A DNA stretch of 6,377 nt from Actinomycetota bacterium (GTDB lineage: Bacteria; Actinomycetota; Humimicrobiia; Humimicrobiales; Humimicrobiaceae). Every line of letters starts with the position of its first letter. The first letter of the stretch is position 1. The position numbers and the translations under genes were made by a program. Under the pieces are notes generated by a model. That model had not been told where the DNA came from. It made no database searches and saw only the letters and a program-made list of their open reading frames with translations. This document shows positions 1 to 5,841 of this stretch, one piece after another. The DNA lies in the NCBI GenBank assembly GCA_016932375.1, contig JAFGDA010000024.1:1-6377 (forward strand). Reading direction: 5' to 3'.

Positions 1-235
1 GCATCCGTATGAGGTGGTAAAATATACGTTAAACCGGGGACTGGAAAGGATCGGGGACACGGATTGCCTTATTATTCCCTGGGTGCAGGCTTTTGGCCTT
101 ACCATGGAATATACGGAAAGGGAAATACTCCTTCAGATGAAGGCAGCAGAGGAGCTTGGTATAGAAGGTTTTTTGTTCTGGAATGCCGCCAATAATTATT
201 CAGTGGTGGAAAGGGCTTTAAAGACCAGGATATAG
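1..235 (+). CDS. C-terminal part of a DUF4015-type glycoside-hydrolase-like protein (5' end outside window)
   Basis: The reading frame is open from the first base (first full codon at position 2) to a TAG at 233-235, so this is the tail of a gene that begins upstream. The GTG at 14 is an internal valine and not a start. The visible 77 residues include IIPWVQAF, then a helix rich in Glu and Ala, then GIEGFLFWNAANNYS. This pattern (P-W-[IV]-Q-x-F, a Q-x-K/A-A-x-x-x-G helix, then G-F-L-x-W-N-A-x-N-x-Y) is the last strand-helix-strand of the DUF4015 family, predicted TIM-barrel glycoside-hydrolase-like proteins often secreted or membrane-anchored. The family assignment comes from remembered motifs, and no substrate is known. 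The stop overlaps the open frame of the broken secreted-protein gene that follows. No terminator is seen behind it. Confidence 0.7.
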   Translation, partial: HPYEVVKYTLNRGLERIGDTDCLIIPWVQAFGLTMEYTEREILLQMKAAEELGIEGFLFWNAANNYSVVERALKTRI

Positions 236-498
236 TAAGGATTTTCTCATTCTTTATTGTATCAATCCTTTTATTTTTCATTCCTGAGGGAAATATAAGC
301 GCTGCCCCTGACAATCTTGTTTTAAATGGTGATTTCAGTCAGGGGGCAGACGGGCTTGAGGGATGGCTTACAATTATGTCAGGAGGCATGTCAAAAGAAG
401 AAGTCATAACCTGGTTCACACATTCAGAAGAATTTATAAACCTATGTAAAATATTCGGTCTTACTCCATACCCTGGATATACCGAAGATAGCCGGTAA
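196..498 (+). pseudogene. Remnant of a secreted CBM/DUF4214 protein, start codon and middle missing
   Basis: One frame is open from 196 to a TAA at 496-498 but contains no ATG, GTG or TTG before codon 376. The translation begins with a signal-peptide-like stretch (positively charged VRI, hydrophobic FSFFIVSILLFFIP, then an ISA-AP cleavage-like site at about 295-303). It continues with DNLVLNGDFSQG, which resembles the opening of many carbohydrate-binding modules. It then switches to ADGLEGW, GGMSKEEV and HSEEFINLCKIFGLTP, which match the end of a DUF4214 repeat (G-L-x-G-W, G-x-S-x-E-x-V, S-E-E-F, a Cys, then a G-[IL]-x-P segment). Intact proteins of this sort would be several hundred residues long. 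The body appears deleted in frame and the start is lost, so I call it a pseudogene. A rare AUA or AUU start cannot be excluded. Confidence 0.65.
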
Positions 499-536
499 GT
501 AGATTAATTATAAAAACAGCGAAAATATGGAAAATA

Positions 537-545
537 TGTTATAAT
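537..545 (+). promoter_or_regulatory. Extended -10 promoter for the helicase gene
   Basis: TGTTATAAT matches the extended -10 consensus TGnTATAAT exactly. No convincing -35 box lies 16-18 bases upstream, which is tolerated when the TG extension is present. Transcription would start near 552, giving a leader of about 155 bases before the helicase start codon. This is a motif reading only. Confidence 0.55.
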
Positions 546-548
546 TGG

Positions 549-563
549 CCAGTTATAAACTGG
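549..563 (+). promoter_or_regulatory. Perfect 6-bp inverted repeat at the predicted helicase transcription start
   Basis: CCAGTT (549-554) and AACTGG (558-563) are perfect reverse complements around the three bases ATA. The repeat begins four bases after the -10 box and spans the predicted start site. It could be an operator half-site pair, or a hairpin at the extreme 5' end of the mRNA if transcription starts slightly earlier. No known regulator site was recognised. Confidence 0.35.
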
Positions 564-708
564 ATATAGATTTTAAGCCGGAAGGCAATAAAGAAATATA
601 ATTAATTAATATTCAATTATTTTTCACTGCTTCAGTCTTTAAATCAAATTTTGCAACAAAAATAATATATCTTATTGCAATAATTAACCGTGCAAAAAAA
701 GGGAAAAA
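564..708 (+). other. AT-rich untranslated leader of the helicase gene
   Basis: About 145 bases without a credible reading frame separate the hairpin from the start codon. The stretch is very AT-rich and holds two copies of TTGCAA (651-656 and 675-680), the second inside the 10-base palindrome TATTGCAATA (673-682). A GGG (701-703) preceded by a run of A, five bases before the ATG at 709, is the only ribosome-binding-site candidate. Long leaders are known for cold-inducible RNA helicase genes such as E. coli deaD, but no cold-shock box was identified here. Confidence 0.4.
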
Positions 709-2499
709 ATGAATATGAAAACAATAAATGTAAAAGAAATTAAAAGAAATGAAATATACATAAAAGAACCAAACCCGGACACAATTTATGAGCAGCAAAC
801 AAATGTGGACCCATATATCGGGGAAATAAAAAATGGGTTTAAGGATTTTGGAATAAGGGAAGAATCAATCAGGTCCATAAAAGAGCTGGGGTTTACAAAA
901 CCCACACCCATACAGGTGCAATCCATACCTGTGCTCAGGAAAGGCCTGAGGGATTTTATCGGTCTTGCCCAGACAGGTACCGGAAAAACTGCAGCATTCG
1001 GGCTCCCTCTAATAGAGCTGCTTGACCTGGAGAAAAAAACAATACAGGCACTTATACTGGCACCTACAAGGGAGCTCTGTATTCAGATATCAAATGATCT
1101 TGAAAGCTATTGCAAGTATCTTCAGGGATTAAATATAGTCTCTATATACGGGGGCTCAAGCATTGAGCTGCAGATAAATAGAATAAAAAAAGGCGCCCAG
1201 GTTGTTGTTGCAACACCGGGCCGGTTAAATGATCTTATAAGAAGGAAAAAGATAGATCTTTCAACAGTAAAATATGTAATTCTGGATGAAGCTGATGAGA
1301 TGCTGAATATGGGTTTTCAGGAAGACATAGATACAATTCTTGCATTTACACCAAAAGACAGGAAAACATGGCTGTTTGCCGCAACTATGCCGGATGAGAT
1401 TTATGCAATTATTGGTAAATATATGCATGACCCTTTTGAAATTACTGCGGGGATAAAAAATGCCGGCGCAGATAATATTGAACATATTTATTATGTTGTG
1501 CATGAGAGGGACAGATACACGGCGCTAAAAAGGATACTGGATGTAAATCCTGATATCTTTGCAATTGTTTTCTGCAGGACCAGGATGGAAACCCAGGAAA
1601 TTGCAGAAAAGCTGATTAAGGATGGCTACAATGCAGATTCCCTTCATGGGGACCTGAGCCAGGTGCAGCGTGATAAGGTGATGAAGCATTACCGGGAAAA
1701 GAACCTTCAGCTCCTGGTTGCAACCGATGTAGCTGCAAGGGGAATTGACGTTAATAATGTAAGCCATGTAATAAATTACCAGCTTCCTGACGAGATGGAG
1801 ATTTATACCCACCGCAGTGGAAGAACTGCAAGAGCAGGCAAATCAGGAATTACGATTTCAATTATAAATACCAGGGATATGGGGAAAATCAGGTATATAG
1901 AAAAACATATAAATAAAAAATTTATTTATTCTAAGGTACCAGGCGGAGTGGAAGTCTGCGAGCAGCAGCTTCTGGCACTTATGAAAAGGATAAAAACTGT
2001 TGAAATAAACCAGCTGGGAATTTCAAAATACCTGCCTGCAATTACAGAGGAATTAAAAGATATAGATAAGACCGAACTGGTACAGCGGATGGTATCCCTG
2101 GAATTTAACCGTTTTCTTGAATATTACCGTAATGCAGAAGACCTTAATATAGATTTTTCAAAAAAAGATCATGCCAGGGGCAGGGATAATAAGGATGCAG
2201 TAAGCATATTTATTAACCTGGGGACAATTGACGGCTTTAACAATGGACGCATGCTTAAATATTTTAAAGAAATAACAGGAATGCCGCCAGGGGCCTTTAA
2301 TCGTATAAATATAAAAGGCGCATATTCTTTTGTTGACGTAAAAACACAATTTCTTGATGGTTTCATTGAAGCTTTTGACAATGAAGTGTTTAAAGGCAGG
2401 AAAGTAAGAGTTGACAGCTCATCAAGAAGCAGGAGTAACAGATCTTTTTTATCAGGCAAGACAAGGAATTTTAAAAAAAGGGATAGAAAAAGATTTTAG
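709..2499 (+). CDS. deaD: DEAD-box ATP-dependent RNA helicase, DeaD/CsdA type with DbpA-like RNA-binding domain
   Basis: This 596-residue cytoplasmic RNA helicase uses ATP to remodel RNA duplexes, typically in ribosome assembly and mRNA turnover. All core motifs are visible: Q motif (F44, PTPIQ 65-69), I AQTGTGKT (87-94), Ia PTREL (119-123), GG (148-149), Ib TPGR (169-172), II DEAD (193-196), III AAT (225-227), IV VFCR (287-290), V ATDVAARGID (338-347) and VI HRSGRTARAG (368-377). A helical linker (about 415-480) follows. Residues 497-570 form a DbpA/CsdA-type RRM-like domain (IFINLG, then GAYSFVDV), ending in a basic tail rich in Arg, Lys and Ser. In E. coli DbpA this domain binds 23S rRNA helix 92. 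Oddities are a 43-residue charged N-terminal extension and Ala in place of the usual Ser in motif III. The start at 709 is supported by GGG five bases upstream, though ATG 715 is also possible. The gene is probably co-transcribed with typA. Confidence 0.93.
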   Translation: MNMKTINVKEIKRNEIYIKEPNPDTIYEQQTNVDPYIGEIKNGFKDFGIREESIRSIKELGFTKPTPIQVQSIPVLRKGLRDFIGLAQTGTGKTAAFGLPLIELLDLEKKTIQALILAPTRELCIQISNDLESYCKYLQGLNIVSIYGGSSIELQINRIKKGAQVVVATPGRLNDLIRRKKIDLSTVKYVILDEADEMLNMGFQEDIDTILAFTPKDRKTWLFAATMPDEIYAIIGKYMHDPFEITAGIKNAGADNIEHIYYVVHERDRYTALKRILDVNPDIFAIVFCRTRMETQEIAEKLIKDGYNADSLHGDLSQVQRDKVMKHYREKNLQLLVATDVAARGIDVNNVSHVINYQLPDEMEIYTHRSGRTARAGKSGITISIINTRDMGKIRYIEKHINKKFIYSKVPGGVEVCEQQLLALMKRIKTVEINQLGISKYLPAITEELKDIDKTELVQRMVSLEFNRFLEYYRNAEDLNIDFSKKDHARGRDNKDAVSIFINLGTIDGFNNGRMLKYFKEITGMPPGAFNRINIKGAYSFVDVKTQFLDGFIEAFDNEVFKGRKVRVDSSSRSRSNRSFLSGKTRNFKKRDRKRF

Positions 2500-2555
2500 C
2501 AAAAAATAATATAAAAAAAGTAAAACCAGATGTTAATTAATGTCATAAGTCATTT

Positions 2556-2559
2556 AAGG
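2556..2559 (+). promoter_or_regulatory. Ribosome binding site of typA
   Basis: AAGG lies ten bases before the ATG at 2570, a weak and slightly distant Shine-Dalgarno in the 70-base gap after the helicase gene. The gap is AT-rich with no hairpin and no clear promoter, which supports read-through transcription from the helicase gene. Confidence 0.45.
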
Positions 2560-2569
2560 TTTAAAAATT

Positions 2570-4381
2570 ATGGAAATTCGTAATGTAGCAATTATTGCCC
2601 ATGTTGATCATGGAAAGACCACGCTGGTGGACTCTTTTCTCCGCCAGTCCAGGACAAAGTTAAACAAGGAGGAAACTGCTGCTGATTGCATAATGGACAG
2701 CAATGAGCTTGAAAGGGAGAGGGGCATTACAATTTTTTCAAAAAATGCGTCAGTTATCTGGCGCGGCATAAAAATAAATATTATAGATACACCTGGCCAT
2801 GCGGATTTTGGTGGTGAAGTTGAAAGAGTTTTAAAAATGGCAGAAGGTTCCCTGCTTCTTGTTGATGCCCAGGAGGGTCCTATGCCGCAGACCAGGTTCG
2901 TCTTAAAAAAAGCGCTTGAGCTTAATCATAAAATTATTGTAGTAATTAATAAGATAGATAAACCCAATTCAAATATAAATAAAGCATTAAATGATACTTT
3001 TGATCTTTTTATTGATCTTGGAGCAGATGAAAAAACTGCAAATTTTCCGGTTGTTTATACCTCTTCAAGAATGGGCAAATCGGGTTTAAAGCCTGACCTT
3101 AACCTTATGCAGGACATTACCCCATTATTTGATGAGATTATAAGCTATATTCCCGAACCAGGTGGAAGTGAAGATTTACCCCTGCAGATGCTTGTTACTT
3201 CAATAAACTGGGATAATTACAAGGGCCGTATTGCAACATGCCGCATATATAATGGAAAAATTGAATCAGGCCAGGAAATAATCCGGATAAACCGCGAAGG
3301 TTATAATAAAAAATACAGGCTGACCTCACTGATGACTTTCCAGGGGCTGGCCAGGAATGAAATTAGCCAGGCAGAAGCAGGAGAGATTGTTGCAATTGCC
3401 GGTATACCGGACATAATGATTGGCGAAACAGTTGCCGATATTAACACACCGGTGGCCCTGCCGCTTATAGAAATCGAGGAACCTACCGTTAAAATAAATA
3501 TTTCTGTTAACTCTTCCCCTTTTGCAGGCAGGGAAGGCCAGTTTACTACTTCAAGGCAAATCAGGGAAAGATTATATAAAGAACTTGAGAATGATGTGGC
3601 ATTAACAGTGGAAGACAATTCCGCAGGAGGCTGGGTTGTCTCAGGCAGAGGTGAATTTCATCTGGCTATTTTTATTGAAAGACTGCGCAGGGAAGGTTAT
3701 GAGCTGCAGGTTTCCCAGCCCCAGGTTATAACAAAAATAATAGAAGGCAAAAAACACATACCTTATGAAGAAATTTTTATATCAGTTCCTGAACAGTATT
3801 CCGGGCCAGTAATACAAAAGCTGCAAAGCCGGTATGGTTTGATGAAAAAAATGGAAATACGTGAAGGATATACCTTTCTTGAGTTTATAATACCAACACA
3901 CGGCCTATTCGGCTACAGGCGGGATTTTATGACTGATACACGGGGCACAGGTATAATGAACAGCCTTTTTTATTCTTATCTTGAAGGTAATGGTGATTGG
4001 AAAAAACGTGAGAGAGGTTCATTGGTCGCCTGTGAAAGCGGGATAACGCGTTTATATGGGCTAACCAATGTGCAGGACAGGGGAGAATTATTCTACGGAC
4101 CTGGTTCCCAGGTATATAAGGGCCAGGTAGTCGGACAAAATTCCCGCAAAGAAGATATTTGGGTAAACGTATGCAAGGAAAAGCAGCTGTCAAACATGCG
4201 TTCCAAAGGTGATGGAGGGATGGAGCATTTTAATGTACCAAGAATAATGAGCCTTGACGATGCCCTTGAATATATCGATGATAGCGAACTTGTCGAAGTA
4301 ACACCAAAATCTATCCGAATTCGTAAGATAGCCTTAACCGAACTGGAAGCAAAAAGAAACAGGAAAGTTCTTGTAAAATAA
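2570..4381 (+). CDS. typA: Ribosome-associated translational GTPase TypA/BipA
   Basis: This is a full-length (603 residues) member of the EF-G-like GTPase family that binds the 70S ribosome or 50S subunit. In E. coli it aids 50S assembly at low temperature and stress adaptation. The GTPase motifs are G1 AHVDHGKTT (10-18), switch I ERERGITI (48-55), G3 DTPGHADFGGEVERV (73-87), G4 NKID (127-130) and G5 TSS (164-166, where SA is usual). Domain II follows at about 205-295, and the EF-G domain III-like part carries SPFAGREGQFTTSRQ (316-330) and VSGRGEFHL (357-365). The BipA-specific C-terminal domain shows RRDFMTDTRGTGI (450-462), NVQDRGELFYGPGS (500-513) and ELVEVTPKSIRIRK (573-586). Length and motif order match typical TypA, so it looks functional. 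It follows the helicase gene by 70 bases and ends at a terminator-like hairpin. Confidence 0.96.
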   Translation: MEIRNVAIIAHVDHGKTTLVDSFLRQSRTKLNKEETAADCIMDSNELERERGITIFSKNASVIWRGIKINIIDTPGHADFGGEVERVLKMAEGSLLLVDAQEGPMPQTRFVLKKALELNHKIIVVINKIDKPNSNINKALNDTFDLFIDLGADEKTANFPVVYTSSRMGKSGLKPDLNLMQDITPLFDEIISYIPEPGGSEDLPLQMLVTSINWDNYKGRIATCRIYNGKIESGQEIIRINREGYNKKYRLTSLMTFQGLARNEISQAEAGEIVAIAGIPDIMIGETVADINTPVALPLIEIEEPTVKINISVNSSPFAGREGQFTTSRQIRERLYKELENDVALTVEDNSAGGWVVSGRGEFHLAIFIERLRREGYELQVSQPQVITKIIEGKKHIPYEEIFISVPEQYSGPVIQKLQSRYGLMKKMEIREGYTFLEFIIPTHGLFGYRRDFMTDTRGTGIMNSLFYSYLEGNGDWKKRERGSLVACESGITRLYGLTNVQDRGELFYGPGSQVYKGQVVGQNSRKEDIWVNVCKEKQLSNMRSKGDGGMEHFNVPRIMSLDDALEYIDDSELVEVTPKSIRIRKIALTELEAKRNRKVLVK

Positions 4382-4411
4382 ATTACCCCCGACTTCAGCC
4401 GGGGTAATTTA
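4379..4411 (+). terminator. Terminator hairpin at the end of typA
   Basis: An uninterrupted 11-bp inverted repeat (4379-4389 with 4401-4411) surrounds the 11-base loop CGACTTCAGCC. Four G:C pairs lie next to the loop and seven A:T pairs at the base. The right arm, TAATTTATT, is T-rich but not a pure T run, so termination may be partial. The typA stop codon TAA (4379-4381) forms the foot of the left arm. The helicase-typA transcript most likely ends here. Confidence 0.75.
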
Positions 4412-4417
4412 TTCGGC

Positions 4418-4657
4418 ATGACACAGATGGAGGATCTGTGGGTGCAGGACAACCAGGTAACTGATATCAGCGTGATTTCAAATATGACAAACCTGGTCCG
4501 CTTATATATGGATAACAAGCAGGTGACGGACATGGTGCCGTTATCCAGTTTAACAAATCTCAAATCCTTAACACTGGATGGCAACCCTTTTGAAGATTTT
4601 ACACTGCTTAAGGATATTTACCCAAACCTTGATAAAAAGGATTTTGAGCTGGAATAA
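4418..4657 (+). pseudogene. C-terminal stub of a leucine-rich-repeat protein
   Basis: The frame encodes 79 residues made almost wholly of internalin-like leucine-rich repeats. There are two repeats of 22 residues (MEDLWVQDNQVTDISVI and LVRLYMDNKQVTDMVPL at their starts), then a last one (LKSLTLDGNPFEDF) and the capping end PNLDKKDFELE. Such repeats normally bind proteins and belong to large secreted or surface proteins. Here there is no signal peptide, no convincing ribosome-binding site (the only G run is the right arm of the terminator) and no promoter. Similarity begins abruptly just behind the typA hairpin. The frame is the same as typA and open back to its stop codon. I infer that only the 3' end of a larger gene survives. 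A small expressed LRR protein is possible but less likely. Confidence 0.65.
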
Positions 4658-4700
4658 TTTAATAGGTGTTGTGTTTATATTTGTTTATCAATAAGAATTT

Positions 4701-5624
4701 TTACCTGACAAGAGCGGCAATCATCCTGATGTGCTCCGGGGTGCTCCCGCAGCAGGCGCCGAGAATTGAAGGCTTATAAGCCAGGTATTTTTTGATGTTG
4801 TCTGCCATCTGCCGGGGAGTCTCATTATACGTGGTCACTCCATCGACAATAACAGGAAGGCCGGCATTGGGCTGGAACATGAGTTTTGCGCTGCTGTCAG
4901 CCTCCCTCATGGACCGGACCATTTCAAGCATGCTGTCAGACCCGACGCTGCAGTTTGCGCCGGCAATATCACAGCCTGCTTCAATGACAGCCTTTAATGA
5001 ATCAGCCGCTTTGTTGCCCATAATAGTTACGGCATTCTTCCCGAATGTCATGGTACAGGCAAGGGGCAGGCCGGGTGCAACTTTCCCTGCGGCCTCAATT
5101 GCTGCCAGGGCCTCATTTAAGTCCATAATGGTTTCTACAAGCAAAAGGTCAACCCCGTTTTCTGCAAGTATCTCCACCTGCCGGCAGAAAGAATCGCATG
5201 CACGGCTGTATTTTAAACTTCCGGATGGTTCGAGCAGCTGCCCGAGGGGCCCGATATCCCCTGCAATAAACAGGGGCCTGCCGTCATATGAGGGATCTTT
5301 TCTGTAAAGCTCCACGGCTTTCCTTGCATTGAGGACCGCATTCCGGTTTATTTCCTTAATGCTTTTTTCCAGCCCGCAGGCCCCAAGCTTTACAGGGTTG
5401 GAGCCGAAAGTGTTTGTCTGTATTATATCAGAGCCCGCTTTCAGGTAACCGAAGTGGATATCCATTACCGGTTCACTGGGTTTTTTATCAAGGTTCAGGG
5501 AATCAGGGCAGCCTGAAATGCCCCTTGACTGAAGCATCGTACCCATTGCCCCGTCACATATAAGTATTTTCTCCTCAAGAACTTTAAAAAAGCCATTACT
5601 GACAATTTTTTTATTATTGTCCAT
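4701..5624 (-). CDS. Stand-alone homocysteine S-methyltransferase (MetH homocysteine-binding domain family)
   Basis: This 307-residue TIM-barrel enzyme of the S-methyl_trans family transfers a methyl group to homocysteine to make methionine. The zinc ligands expected for the family are present: Cys225 in GANCSVG and the pair Cys291-Cys292 in GACCGSTPEHI. Other family signatures are ICDGAMGTMLQ (22-32), QTNTFGSNP (69-77), GDIGP (122-126), VET (163-165) and QPNAG (251-255). The length equals the N-terminal module of cobalamin-dependent methionine synthase, but the folate, cobalamin and reactivation domains are absent. The donor may therefore be a separate corrinoid protein, S-methylmethionine or betaine, which the sequence does not decide. 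The start at 5624 fits the beginning of the fold, although no clear Shine-Dalgarno precedes it. The gene lies 25 bases behind the bS22-like gene in the same direction. It looks more GC-rich than deaD and typA. Confidence 0.9.
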   Translation of the reverse strand: MDNNKKIVSNGFFKVLEEKILICDGAMGTMLQSRGISGCPDSLNLDKKPSEPVMDIHFGYLKAGSDIIQTNTFGSNPVKLGACGLEKSIKEINRNAVLNARKAVELYRKDPSYDGRPLFIAGDIGPLGQLLEPSGSLKYSRACDSFCRQVEILAENGVDLLLVETIMDLNEALAAIEAAGKVAPGLPLACTMTFGKNAVTIMGNKAADSLKAVIEAGCDIAGANCSVGSDSMLEMVRSMREADSSAKLMFQPNAGLPVIVDGVTTYNETPRQMADNIKKYLAYKPSILGACCGSTPEHIRMIAALVR

Positions 5625-5640
5625 CGGTCTTAAAAATATA

Positions 5641-5659
5641 TTTATTTATTTATTTATTT
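5641..5659. repeat. Tetranucleotide TTTA repeat, nearly five copies
   Basis: TTTA is repeated four times and followed by TTT (AAAT units on the minus strand). The array covers the stop codon of the bS22-like gene and part of the 25-base gap before the methyltransferase gene. It occupies the place where a ribosome-binding site for the methyltransferase might be expected to begin. Slippage would alter gene spacing without changing either protein appreciably. Confidence 0.8.
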
Positions 5660-5745
5660 CTTCTCTGCCATCTGGTTTTTTTAAGCATTTTTTTATGCTT
5701 CTTTTTCCGCATTTTTTTTCGTCTCTTTTTGATAATAGAGCTCAT
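5650..5745 (-). CDS. bS22-like small ribosomal protein (AURKAIP1/COX24 domain)
   Basis: This is a 31-codon gene with ATG at 5745-5743 and TAA at 5652-5650. The product starts MSSIIKKRRKKM, continues RKKKHKKMLKKT and ends RWQRRNK. That is the hallmark of the AURKAIP1/COX24 family: S-x-[IV]-[IL]-K-K-R-R-K-K/R-M, then K-K-H-[KR]-K, then K-T-R with an Arg-rich end. Known bacterial members include the mycobacterial 30S protein bS22 of about 33 residues, which binds rRNA in the small subunit. More than half of the residues are Lys or Arg. Translation is supported by AAGGGG (5755-5750) four bases before the ATG, and transcription by an extended -10 promoter further upstream. The methyltransferase gene follows 25 bases downstream, probably in the same transcript. 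Identification rests on motif memory, but match, length and ribosome-binding site agree well. Confidence 0.88.
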   Translation of the reverse strand: MSSIIKKRRKKMRKKKHKKMLKKTRWQRRNK

Positions 5746-5749
5746 AGTA

Positions 5750-5755
5750 CCCCTT
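5750..5755 (-). promoter_or_regulatory. Ribosome binding site of the bS22-like gene
   Basis: Reading the minus strand, AAGGGG is followed by TACT and then the ATG at 5745. It is close to the AAGGAGG consensus with a short spacing of four bases. It is one of the clearest Shine-Dalgarno sites in the window and fixes the start of this very short gene. Confidence 0.75.
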
Positions 5756-5770
5756 AAACTAACTACTTTT

Positions 5771-5825
5771 CCTGATCCCGGTTTTTAAATTTTTGAGGGA
5801 TCGGGCATGACAATAATTAAACCGG
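5771..5825 (-). promoter_or_regulatory. Structured leader of the bS22-like gene with two competing or pseudoknotted stems
   Basis: In the minus-strand transcript, CCGGUUU (5825-5819) can pair with AAACCGG (5784-5778). CCCGAUCCC (5805-5797) can pair with GGGAUCAGG (5779-5771), nine pairs including one G-U. The order stem1-left, stem2-left, stem1-right, stem2-right is that of an H-type pseudoknot, and the stems share two G residues (5779-5778), so they may instead exclude one another. No T run follows, so it does not look like a terminator. The structure ends about 15 bases before the Shine-Dalgarno. It may control translation, but no known riboswitch class was recognised. Confidence 0.45.
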
Positions 5826-5832
5826 AATTTAC

Positions 5833-5841
5833 ATTATATCA
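5833..5841 (-). promoter_or_regulatory. Extended -10 promoter for the bS22-like gene
   Basis: On the minus strand TGATATAAT matches the extended -10 consensus TGnTATAAT. No good -35 is present at the normal distance. Transcription would begin near 5826, almost exactly at the first base of the CCGGUUU arm of the structured leader, giving a leader of about 80 bases. Confidence 0.6.

Noticed and set aside
14..16. GTG at 14 as the start of a 73-residue gene
   Set aside because: The frame is open to the window edge and the residues before it continue the same conserved domain, so the gene starts upstream.
613..798. A 61-codon minus-strand frame across the helicase leader
   Set aside because: It is a product of AT-rich sequence (mostly Phe, Tyr and Ile), has no ribosome-binding site or family resemblance, and overlaps the helicase start.
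4093..4584. A 163-codon minus-strand frame opposite the end of typA and the LRR stub
   Set aside because: It overlaps the strongly conserved C-terminal domain of TypA, has no recognisable motif and shows the composition of an antisense shadow.
4792..5307. A 171-codon plus-strand frame inside the methyltransferase gene
   Set aside because: It lies wholly opposite a well-supported enzyme gene and its translation resembles no family. It is a shadow frame.
5683..5700. Inverted repeat AAGCAT-TTTTTT-ATGCTT, which looks like a small terminator hairpin
   Set aside because: It lies inside the bS22-like coding sequence, where repeated Lys codons and a Met-Leu/Lys-His pair create it. No plus-strand gene ends there.
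5771..5805. The CCTGATCCC/GGGATCGGG hairpin as an intrinsic terminator
   Set aside because: Neither strand has a T run right after the stem, and no gene ends next to it on the plus strand. A leader role for the minus-strand gene fits better.
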